From the NCBI GenBank assembly GCA_964350585.1, contig CAYGKC010000028.1, positions 1 through 5,492 of the forward strand: a stretch of DNA of 5,492 nt, in the 5' to 3' direction. The first letter of the stretch is position 1. Each line of letters begins with the position of its first letter. Below the pieces are notes generated by a model. That model did no database searches, was not told the origin of the DNA, and saw only the letters and a program-made list of their open reading frames with translations. Made by a program: the position numbers and the translations under genes. Positions 1-5,492 of the stretch are shown here, piece after piece. The stretch is from JBAYJM01 sp964350585 (GTDB lineage: Bacteria > Patescibacteriota > Patescibacteriia > 2-01-FULL-39-33).

Positions 1-309
1 TTCTAATTCTATGCATTCCTTTGAAAAAATTCTCTTTTTATAGTTATCAAAAATTCTTTTATTGGTCATTACAAATATATTCCCTTTTTTTAATATGTAT
101 ACCCTAACCAAAATAAATAAAGCAAATACTAATAAGGCAAAAAATATTATCACTCCCCATATACCGATTGAAAAAAGCGGATACAACAGCAAAAAAGCTA
201 ATACAATAAATAATGATGAGAATATTAAAGACCAAAACCAACGCCACCATGAGCTACCTACAATCAATAGCACCTTTTCATTTTGATCTAAAACCTTTTT
301 ATAATTCAT
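1..309 (-). CDS. PH-domain (bPH type) two-helix membrane protein, 3' end outside window
   Basis: The first 103 codons are visible; the frame runs off the left edge without a stop. The start is the ATG at 307-309, six bases after the stop of the upstream surface-protein gene. There is no Shine-Dalgarno-like sequence in front of it, so translation may be coupled to the upstream gene. The protein begins with a short polar stretch (MNYKKVLDQNEKVLLIV), followed by a WWRWFW aromatic cluster and two hydrophobic helices at about residues 24-45 and 48-70. After a basic turn (LKKG) comes IFVMTNKRIFDNYKKRIFSKE at residues 78-98. An initial 'x-E-KVL' segment, two helices and then 'n-i-fv-TNKRi....k..FSKE' is the usual beginning of bacterial PH (DUF304/bPH_2) membrane proteins, whose small beta domain lies on the cytoplasmic side. 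Their biochemical role is generally unknown. The rest of the PH domain is beyond the window, so the call rests on the opening motif and topology. Confidence 0.75.
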   Translation of the reverse strand, partial: MNYKKVLDQNEKVLLIVGSSWWRWFWSLIFSSLFIVLAFLLLYPLFSIGIWGVIIFFALLVFALFILVRVYILKKGNIFVMTNKRIFDNYKKRIFSKECIELE

Positions 310-315
310 TTATAT

Positions 316-1902
316 TTATAACTGTATTGTGAACTGGGTTAATACATCATTTGTCACATTGATAAAAGGCTTATTTTTATAATCACGCTTTAATTCTTCC
401 AAGCTAGGAATGTGTCTTATACTGCCACTATTTAATACATAAATTTTAAAATCCGGCCCTCTTAAAAGAGTTCCGTTTGGATAAATGGGTTTAGACTGTG
501 ATACACTGTCTTTAATTTCATCAGGATATTGATCAATTATTTCCTGCAAAACATTGTTTAATTTACTTCCTTTATGTTTTTTTAACTCCTCAAGAGTAGA
601 AATATAGTTTTTAAATCCCTCATTAATGACATAAATTTTAAAATCTGGTCCCCTTAAAAGGGTTCCATCCGGCAAAAAATCAGGATATGCAGAAATTTCT
701 TCATCAGTTGCATTGTACATTCTTATGCCTTTATATTTTTTTAATTCTATTAAATTACTGATATATTTCTTTTGATTCTTAATCAAAAAATAAATTCTAA
801 AATTTGTTTCTGATCTGAGCAATACTCCGTTGGAATATTTTTTAACGCCCAAAACCTGAGGAATAATTACCTCGACCGGCTCTTCTTCTTCAACTGCAAT
901 TTCTTCGGTTGTTGTGGTTACTTCAATTATAGGAGGTGGAACATATCCCCCGCCTCCGCCACTGCTTGTATATACAGGCGTAACGGGCAAAGGTTCTTCA
1001 TTTATAGCAATTACACTCCAGATAAATTGCGTTGGTTCCTGTTGCCAGTTTCCCGCCACATCCCTGCCAATAACCGCAATGGTATATGTAGCTACAGCTA
1101 AATCCGACAGTTGCAGATTGTTTATGGTTGATGTTTCTACGCTATAATCATATCCATCCAAACTATATCTGTATGAGATTACATCATCTCCCCCAACTGT
1201 AATCGATGCTGAAGTAGAAGTGGTCTCCGTCAAAGGCAAATTATCCAGGACGACAGTAGGAGCAACGCTATCATAATTGAAAAACATCCTTGGACACTTT
1301 AAAAACTCATTTTCAGCTTCATCAATAACTAAAACTTGATAATAATTAACTCCTTGATTTATTTCGTTAAAAGTAAATTCTGCCGTAGTTGAAGATTCTC
1401 CAGAAATTTCCATTTCATTGAAAAATTCATTATCAAATATATAAAAGTCATCAAGCCAGGCGCCATCAGTTATATCATTAGCAGGAGCAACTCTATCCAA
1501 AATAAATTTAAATGAATGAATGCCCGGTAACAAATCAACTTTCTTTATTTTCCAGTCACTAGTACCGGATATGGATTCGATTAATTCATCATTAAGATAA
1601 AATGAAAAAAGGTTTTCAGATGGGAAAGAATCTGAACGAATTTTCCAATGAAAGTAAAGAGTAGAAGTTGAAGGTATTTCAAGTTTTACACCTAACCAGG
1701 ATCCGCCGTTGACTGTACTTACTCTGCCTCTGAGAGAATAGCTGCCGCTATTTGAGTCTGAATCAGTATCCCAAGGATTTACGTCTTTTGTAAACACAGT
1801 ATTTAAGGTTGAAGTTGCATCAAATTCATCCTCTGTTATTGCTACTAATCCTAGAGGAGTTTCAAAATCGCTTCCAGTATATGGATCTACTATAAACGCC
1901 CG
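316..1902 (-). CDS. Cell-surface protein: jelly-roll, Ig-like domains and three C-terminal repeats (5' end lost in gap)
   Basis: 528 residues are visible up to the TAA at 316-318; the N-terminus, where a signal peptide would be expected, lies in or beyond the N run. Numbering here starts at the first codon after the gap. Residues about 27-157 look like a MAM/concanavalin-type jelly-roll, with alternating beta strands, 'LYFHWKIRSDS', 'SGTSDWK', 'LLPGIHSFKF' and 'GAWLDDFYIF'. Residues about 162-213 and 214-298 look like Ig/fibronectin-like domains; the second has 'SYRYSLDGYDYS' and 'YTIAVIGRDVAGNW', typical of bacterial Ig-like surface modules. Residues 301-350 form a disordered linker with GGGGG, PPP, a Thr run and a Glu run. 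Residues 356-528 hold three copies of a short repeat. No hydrophobic anchor is visible in this part. The likely role is adhesion or envelope structure; ligand and binding residues cannot be named. It may formally be fused to the CAP protein, but two separate genes seem more likely. It precedes the PH gene by 6 bp. Confidence 0.7.
   Translation of the reverse strand, partial: RAFIVDPYTGSDFETPLGLVAITEDEFDATSTLNTVFTKDVNPWDTDSDSNSGSYSLRGRVSTVNGGSWLGVKLEIPSTSTLYFHWKIRSDSFPSENLFSFYLNDELIESISGTSDWKIKKVDLLPGIHSFKFILDRVAPANDITDGAWLDDFYIFDNEFFNEMEISGESSTTAEFTFNEINQGVNYYQVLVIDEAENEFLKCPRMFFNYDSVAPTVVLDNLPLTETTSTSASITVGGDDVISYRYSLDGYDYSVETSTINNLQLSDLAVATYTIAVIGRDVAGNWQQEPTQFIWSVIAINEEPLPVTPVYTSSGGGGGYVPPPIIEVTTTTEEIAVEEEEPVEVIIPQVLGVKKYSNGVLLRSETNFRIYFLIKNQKKYISNLIELKKYKGIRMYNATDEEISAYPDFLPDGTLLRGPDFKIYVINEGFKNYISTLEELKKHKGSKLNNVLQEIIDQYPDEIKDSVSQSKPIYPNGTLLRGPDFKIYVLNSGSIRHIPSLEELKRDYKNKPFINVTNDVLTQFTIQL
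319..837 (-). repeat. Three degenerate protein repeats (about 52-55 residues) at the end of the surface protein
   Basis: Copies lie at about 682-837, 523-678 and 319-483. Each opens with [YLF]-[SP]-[ND]-G-[VT]-L-L-R and continues with F-[RK]-I-Y and a [YH]-I-[SP]-x-L-x-E-L-K-[KR] segment. Copies 2 and 3 share 'GTLLRGPDFKIYV' exactly; copy 1 has diverged (SETNFRIYF). The spacing is 54 and 64 residues because an extra segment (about residues 461-473) separates copies 2 and 3. The pattern 'G-x-L-[VL]-[KR]-G-x-x-x-x-[KV]-Y-[VL]-[IL]-x-x-G-x-[KR]-x-I-P' resembles short beta modules found in tandem on surface and wall-associated proteins of Patescibacteria and Gram-positive bacteria. I know no proven ligand. 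The repetition is seen directly; the family link is from memory. Confidence 0.7.
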
Positions 1903-2002
1903 NNNNNNNNNNNNNNNNNNNNNNNNNNNNNNNNNNNNNNNNNNNNNNNNNNNNNNNNNNNNNNNNNNNNNNNNNNNNNNNNNNNNNNNNNNNNNNNNNN
2001 NN
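1903..2002. other. Assembly gap (100 Ns)
   Basis: A run of exactly 100 undetermined bases. A round 100 is the customary placeholder for a scaffold join of unknown length, so the real distance may be very different. The minus-strand frame happens to stay open on both sides, but this carries no information about true continuity. The gap probably hides the end of the CAP-protein gene and the start and signal peptide of the next surface-protein gene. Confidence 0.97.
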
Positions 2003-4020
2003 GTTTTTATTTTTACTAATATATATAGTGAAAGTGTTATGACAATAATAACCAGCATAATCTTGAAATATATAGAGCTAAACATAAATAGCCATTTACC
2101 ATAAAGAGAATTGCTATTTTTTGCGTAAATATACTGTTTTAAAACAGAAGGTTTTACGGGATAAACATTCTCCCAGGCAATGTCTTTGGTTTGCGCATTT
2201 CCTAAAGAATCAGCTACGGTAATATTTGGAAGAACTACAGGATTAAAAATTTGTTCTTCTTGTTGCTTGAAAATAATAGCGCTTCCAGTCCATTTTAATT
2301 CATCATTTGAATCTTTTTGAAGTAAAACATCATAGTTCCCAAAATTCACCCTTGCAGAAACAGCATCAGCAGATAAATATGCTTCAACCCTTACTGCTTT
2401 TTCTTTACCATCAACTGAATCAGCAACAGAAATTTTTGTCTTGTTTAAATCTATTTCTGGAGCCAATCTATCAATATTTAAAACTAAAGCTGTAGATGTA
2501 GAATGTGCTTTATTTTTAAAAGATACTACCTCTAAAGAGTGCTTGCCTTCTTCAAGCATTAATTCCATATTCCAGAATTCGCTTTCTTTTTTGGGTAGCG
2601 TATCTATTTTTTGATTATTAAGATAAACAGTCAAACTTTCTGCATCAGGAGCTAAGATTTTAAAAGACGTTACAATATCTTTTAAATAAGATTCATTTTC
2701 GGGATATACAATAACAGGTTTTATTGGTAATGAAACTACTTTCTGTCCAAGAACTTCCTTATTAGCAACATTAACTGTTTCAACACTTTTCTCAATTACT
2801 TTTTTAACTATAACGTTGCTCTTTTGAACTTTATTCTTTGGCATTCCAAACATCTGTGCAACAAAAGAAGTTTCAAAACTTTTATAATTACCGCTAGCCA
2901 TGGCAACTCCTATTTCTGTAAAATCAGAATCAATCAAGTTGGCATAATGAGTTTTACTTTTAATCCAAGCATTAATTACGTCAGCCGAATCCGAAAAACC
3001 CATCGCTAAATTTTCCCCCGCTGTTTCATAATCATAGTTAGCACCTTTTAACCAATAATCTATGCCTTTGTTTTTTGGACTTACGTGGGCAAAATACTGT
3101 TCAGTAATCATATCCTGCACCTTTAAATTTGCAGCTTCGTTTAGTGTTTCACTTTCTGAGAGTCTGTGCAAGTTCATGCTTTCCCTTAAACGGTTTGTTA
3201 ACTCTATTATTCTTTTTGACTGTTCAGAAGCTATATCGGGAGTTAACCAAGCAGTTAGCGGCAGAAAAGCGATTGCCATTACAACCACAAGCTTCATAAC
3301 GACAGCAGACATTCCGTACCAGAACATCCTTGAAGTTTTTAAAAATTCAGGCTGATAGCCATTACCATAATAAGGTATAAACAAATCCTTTAATTTCCCG
3401 GTACCTCTTGGATTTTTACCCATTCTTATTTCATCACCATCAGTAATCCCATTTTTATTCGTATCTGGATCAAGCGGATCTGTCTGATATACTTTTATTT
3501 CTTCATAATCGGATAATCCATCAGCATCTGTATCGGGATCAAAAGGATCAGTGCCATATAATTTTTCTTGATAATCAGTTAATCCATCACCATCCGAATC
3601 AATGATTAGTTTCATCTTTTCTAGCTTTTTTTCCAAATCCTTCGTTTTTTGATTTTCCTTCGAGACAAGGAAAATATCACTCAAGCTCCCCTTACCTCTT
3701 GGATTCTTGCCAATCTTAACTTCATCACCATCAGTAATCCCATTTTTATTAGTATCAATATCGAGCGGATCTGTCTGATATACTTTTATTTCCTCATAAT
3801 CGGATAATCCGTCACCATCAGTATCTGCCTTATTCTTGTTAGTTTTGTATAATCCTTCTTGAAAATCACTTAAACCATCGTTATCACTATCAACTATATA
3901 CTTGTATTTTTTTAATTTCTCCAAAGAAGTTGCAGATTTTTTAGACAACAACAAATTCGCCTTTTTAAAAGACTTAGACTTTGTCTTAATTTTTTTATAA
4001 GAGATTTTCTTTATGGGCAT
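2003..4020 (-). CDS. CAP/SCP (YkwD-like) domain membrane protein with N-terminal thrombospondin-3-like repeats (3' end in gap)
   Basis: 672 residues are visible from the ATG at 4018-4020. The N-terminus (1-40) is very lysine-rich and has no signal peptide. Residues 44-214 carry six DxDxDG-type calcium loops in two near-identical blocks. Next comes a juxtamembrane 'FIPYYGNGYQP' segment (214-224), a membrane helix at about 234-258, and a CAP domain at about 267-391. The CAP domain shows LTNRLRE, H312 in 'YFAHVSP', E336 in 'GENLAMG', and H358 in 'SKTHYANL' followed by 'FTEIGVAMA'; these match the family's His/Glu pocket. Two Ig-like domains follow (about 434-517 and 518-617), then a second membrane helix at about 643-668 with a K-rich end. 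The predicted topology is N-terminus inside, CAP and Ig domains outside, C-terminal anchor. CAP proteins of bacteria are secreted or surface proteins of largely unknown activity, so none is assigned here. There is no clear ribosome-binding site before this start. The stop is not seen, but the tail anchor suggests it falls just inside the gap. Confidence 0.88.
3379..3891 (-). repeat. Tandem duplication of a 291-bp unit encoding three calcium-binding-type loops each
   Basis: Unit 1 (3670-3891, residues 44-117) and unit 2 (3379-3600, residues 141-214) are offset by exactly 291 bp, or 97 residues. Each holds three loops: DSD[NG]DGL[ST]DxQE, DTD[GA]DGLSDYEE and DTNKNGITDGDE, followed by 'GKNPRG[KT]G' and 'L[SK]D[IL]F'. 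At DNA level, 3430-3519 and 3721-3810 agree at 84 of 90 positions by my hand count, including a 30-base and a 29-base identical run. The loops fit thrombospondin type-3/EF-hand-like calcium sites, with Asp at positions 1, 3 and 5 and an acidic residue near position 12. The stretch between the units (residues 118-140) is a charged helix (K/E-rich). Confidence 0.88.
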
Positions 4021-4041
4021 GGGAAATCAATCATTGGATGT

Positions 4042-4071
4042 ATTTTACCATAAAATTTTGATTTTTTCCAA
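4042..4071 (-). promoter_or_regulatory. Possible promoter of the CAP-protein gene
   Basis: On the minus strand, TTGGAA (4071-4066) is followed after 18 bases by TAAAAT (4047-4042), with a TG one base upstream of the -10 (extended -10, TGGTAAAAT). Transcription would start near 4035, leaving a leader of only about 15 bases and no Shine-Dalgarno sequence. The region is very AT-rich, so a match of this quality could arise by chance. The position directly after a terminator and before an ATG supports it. Confidence 0.4.
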
Positions 4072-4108
4072 ATAAAAAACCGGCACAACCATTTTCTGGT
4101 TATGCCGG
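4071..4108 (-). terminator. Rho-independent terminator of the M16 peptidase gene
   Basis: The arms 4080-4091 and 4097-4108 form a 12-bp hairpin with a 5-base loop (GAAAA in the minus-strand RNA). Read on the minus strand the only imperfect pair is a U-G wobble; on the plus strand the same position is a C-A mismatch. It is followed by TTTTTTATT (4079-4071). The hairpin starts 7 bases after the peptidase stop. Both the wobble and the one-sided U-tract show that it acts on minus-strand transcripts. Confidence 0.92.
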
Positions 4109-4115
4109 AATAAAA

Positions 4116-5363
4116 TCAAGGAACTTCTATTCTCGTATATCTCCTTTTAACAGCAAGATATTCAACGGCTTTCGCAATATCTGCAATGCTTATGCCTTGT
4201 ATTTTGTCAATATATTCTCCAATTGTAATAATTCTTGAAAATAATGACAAATCCGCCAAAGCGTAGTTGCACACACTACTAGCGGTTGGATCACTCATTA
4301 GTGTTTTTGCGATACACGTTCTTTTACATCTTTCCAGCAACTCATTATCCGATGCTAATGAATCAATACAATTATTGAAAATATCTTCAATGCTTGACAA
4401 ATACTCAGCATTAATTCCCGCACATTCAATATTCAATTCATACAAACGTAAATAGTTTCGGGTATTTACATTTATAGCATACGCTAAGGATCTTTTTTCC
4501 CGTACTTCTCTAAAAAGTTTCAAGCTAAGCATATCAACTAATATCTGGATAGAAACGAAAGATAATTCAGCAGGAATAACAGCAGAACTATAGTAATTAC
4601 AGTTATTTCCTTTTTGCTCACTAAAATGTTCTGAGATTTTGAATTCCAAACGGTTTTCTAATGGAGGAGAGTAAGTATATATACCATTTGAATTCTCTTC
4701 TCCTTTTTTAAGTGATGAAAACTGGCTTCTTAAAAAATTCTCCTTGACATCAGCCAAATTCATTCCCCCAATAGCAATCACATCCATATTTCCAGGGAAA
4801 TAGTGGTTATCGTAAAATTCCTGGATATCAGTAGGAGTTATTTTCTGTATTGTGTCTAAATCTCCCAACACCCATGGAATTTTTCCTTGCCTGCTTTCGC
4901 CATAAAGCGCCTTAGACCTATGCAAGTTTAAGGTGTAAAAGATTGGCAAGGGACAAGAGCGGTTAAATTCGCTTTTAATTATTTGGCGCTCTTCTTCAAT
5001 TCTTTTGACCAATTTGGCGCCTACAAGCATTTCGCCAAATATTGAAATTGCCTTAGTAATGACAGTATTTTCCAACGGAGCTTTAAAAGAATATCTTGTA
5101 TCCAAGTATGATGTAACGCCTAAATTAACATTGCCCCCAAGCTCATCAAAAAATTTTTCTATTTCATCAGTTTCCCAACTAACGTTTGCTGAAACCAGAT
5201 GCTCGACAAAATGAGCAACTCCTTCACATCCTTGCGGATCTTTATATGCTCCACTACCAATTCTAAAGGCCATAATTTCCCAAGGTCGATCCCAAACCGC
5301 AATATGCAAACGCAATCCGTTATCCAGAACAATCGTTTTAAAAGATTCATATGGATCCCACAT
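4116..5363 (-). CDS. M16 family zinc metallopeptidase (insulinase/processing-peptidase type)
   Basis: 415 residues from the ATG at 5361-5363 to the TGA at 4116-4118. A TTG five codons upstream also opens the frame, but it overlaps the GGAGGA ribosome-binding site, so the ATG is the start. The inverted zinc motif HxxEH is at residues 51-55 (H51, E54 catalytic base, H55). The third zinc ligand is E132 in 'IIKSEFNR', 76 residues beyond H55, as in the family. The C-terminal half carries 'LFREVREKRSLAYAI' (about 283-297). R288 and Y295 have the same seven-residue spacing as the substrate-positioning Arg/Tyr pair of insulin-degrading enzyme. 'NHYFPGNMDVIAIGG' (about 186-200) is another family hallmark. 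The length fits a single M16B subunit (two homologous domains), which normally pairs into a closed clamp that degrades or trims peptides. No signal peptide or membrane helix is seen, so it is probably cytoplasmic. It appears catalytically complete. It has its own promoter and terminator and no adjacent partner subunit in the window. Substrate unknown. Confidence 0.93.
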   Translation of the reverse strand: MWDPYESFKTIVLDNGLRLHIAVWDRPWEIMAFRIGSGAYKDPQGCEGVAHFVEHLVSANVSWETDEIEKFFDELGGNVNLGVTSYLDTRYSFKAPLENTVITKAISIFGEMLVGAKLVKRIEEERQIIKSEFNRSCPLPIFYTLNLHRSKALYGESRQGKIPWVLGDLDTIQKITPTDIQEFYDNHYFPGNMDVIAIGGMNLADVKENFLRSQFSSLKKGEENSNGIYTYSPPLENRLEFKISEHFSEQKGNNCNYYSSAVIPAELSFVSIQILVDMLSLKLFREVREKRSLAYAINVNTRNYLRLYELNIECAGINAEYLSSIEDIFNNCIDSLASDNELLERCKRTCIAKTLMSDPTASSVCNYALADLSLFSRIITIGEYIDKIQGISIADIAKAVEYLAVKRRYTRIEVP

Positions 5364-5370
5364 GTTTTTT

Positions 5371-5376
5371 TCCTCC
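5371..5376 (-). promoter_or_regulatory. Ribosome-binding site of the M16 peptidase gene
   Basis: GGAGGA on the minus strand, 7 bases before the ATG at 5363. It decides the start codon: an upstream in-frame TTG (5378-5376) overlaps this site and would lack a ribosome-binding site of its own. It is the only strong Shine-Dalgarno sequence in front of any gene in the window. Confidence 0.88.
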
Positions 5377-5407
5377 AAGTTTTAAAGAACAACTATTTTA
5401 ACTCTTA

Positions 5408-5436
5408 ATAATATCAATTTTATCTATTATTGTCAA
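5408..5436 (-). promoter_or_regulatory. Strong sigma70-type promoter of the M16 peptidase gene
   Basis: On the minus strand, a perfect -35 TTGACA (5436-5431), a 17-base spacer and TATTAT (5413-5408; five of six consensus bases) with an extended -10 TG (5416-5415). Transcription should start near 5401, giving a leader of about 38 bases that contains the GGAGGA site. I see no operator-like inverted repeat around it, which suggests constitutive expression. Confidence 0.82.
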
Positions 5437-5460
5437 TTATATTTGCAATTTATTTAAACT

Positions 5461-5485
5461 AAAAAACATCCTCAAAAGATGTTTT
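5461..5485 (-). terminator. Probable terminator of a minus-strand gene upstream of the window
   Basis: AAAACATC (5463-5470) and GATGTTTT (5478-5485) form an 8-bp stem around a 7-base loop. On the minus strand the stem runs into six Ts (5466-5461); on the plus strand only four Ts and then ATTAT follow, so the minus direction is favoured, although it might work both ways. The stem has only two G-C pairs, so it is a weak terminator, but its position just upstream of a strong promoter fits a gene boundary. Confidence 0.5.
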
Positions 5486-5492
5486 ATTATGC

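Noticed and set aside
62..286. Forward-strand open frame of 74 codons
   Set aside because: It lies antisense to the PH-protein gene, has low-complexity Asn/Lys-rich composition, and shows no ribosome-binding site. The minus-strand frame gives a recognisable two-helix membrane protein.
310..345. TATAAA-like -10 just before the PH gene
   Set aside because: The best -35 (TTAACC, 16-base spacer) is poor, transcription would start at or beyond the ATG, and the 6-bp spacing to the previous stop indicates co-transcription.
319..837. CRISPR-like reading of the three repeats
   Set aside because: The copies are degenerate, unevenly spaced and in frame within a protein, so they are protein-level repeats.
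914..1147. Forward-strand open frame of 77 codons with a poly-proline run
   Set aside because: The proline run is the antisense reading of the GGGGG linker in the surface protein. The minus-strand frame has clear Ig-like domains.
1276..3345. Shared 'EFLKxxRMF' segment in the surface protein (about 1276-1305) and in the CAP protein (about 3316-3345)
   Set aside because: Only about ten residues match. The contexts differ (between Ig-like strands versus before a membrane helix) and the flanks show no similarity, so chance is the simplest explanation.
2307..3355. Three short forward-strand frames (2307-2495, 2824-3009, 3062-3355)
   Set aside because: All are inside the CAP-protein gene on the opposite strand and show no family features.
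5364..5378. TTG start giving five extra residues to the M16 peptidase
   Set aside because: The TTG overlaps the GGAGGA ribosome-binding site, which is correctly spaced for the ATG at 5363.
4267..5408. Short forward and alternative minus-strand frames (4267-4455, 5005-5214, 5159-5392, 5199-5408)
   Set aside because: All overlap the M16 gene, whose catalytic residues, promoter and ribosome-binding site fix the coding frame.

Overview
This is an AT-rich bacterial window in which every gene I can support lies on the minus strand. The gene order in the direction of transcription is: an M16 (insulinase-family) zinc peptidase (4116-5363), a CAP/SCP-domain membrane protein with calcium-binding-type repeats (start at 4020), an assembly gap of exactly 100 Ns (1903-2002), the C-terminal 528 residues of a second cell-surface protein (316-1902), and the first 103 residues of a two-helix membrane protein with a bacterial PH-type domain, cut by the left window edge (1-309). 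TGA ends the peptidase gene and TAA ends the surface-protein gene, so nothing contradicts the standard bacterial code.

The domain style suggests a member of the Patescibacteria (candidate phyla radiation, CPR), probably from a metagenome assembly. The signs are a CAP domain framed by two membrane helices and preceded by a juxtamembrane 'FIPYYGNGYQP' segment, thrombospondin-type-3-like DxDxDG loops, an Ig-like/jelly-roll surface protein with a GGGGG-P-rich linker, short 'NGTLLRGPDFKIYV' repeats, and a small bPH membrane protein. This assignment rests on remembered family resemblance. No marker gene is present.

Layout: the peptidase gene is a self-contained unit, with a strong sigma70-type promoter (TTGACA-17-TATTAT, extended -10), a GGAGGA ribosome-binding site, and a 12-bp hairpin plus U-tract terminator. 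The right window edge carries a weaker hairpin that probably ends the preceding gene outside the window. The CAP gene starts only 95 bp beyond the peptidase stop, with a weak promoter whose -35 touches the U-tract of the peptidase terminator. The surface protein stop and the PH gene start are 6 bp apart, so those two are probably co-transcribed. The CAP gene may belong to the same envelope operon, but the gap hides that junction.

The reading frame is formally open across the N run and would give a 1234-residue protein. I think this is most likely an artefact joining two genes: the CAP protein ends in a hydrophobic anchor with a lysine tail just before the gap, and the sequence after it is again an extracellular-type adhesin. 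The most unusual point is the position of the six DxDxDG loops ahead of the first membrane helix, which predicts a cytoplasmic location for a module normally found outside the cell. I see no RNA genes, insertion sequences, CRISPR arrays or forward-strand genes.
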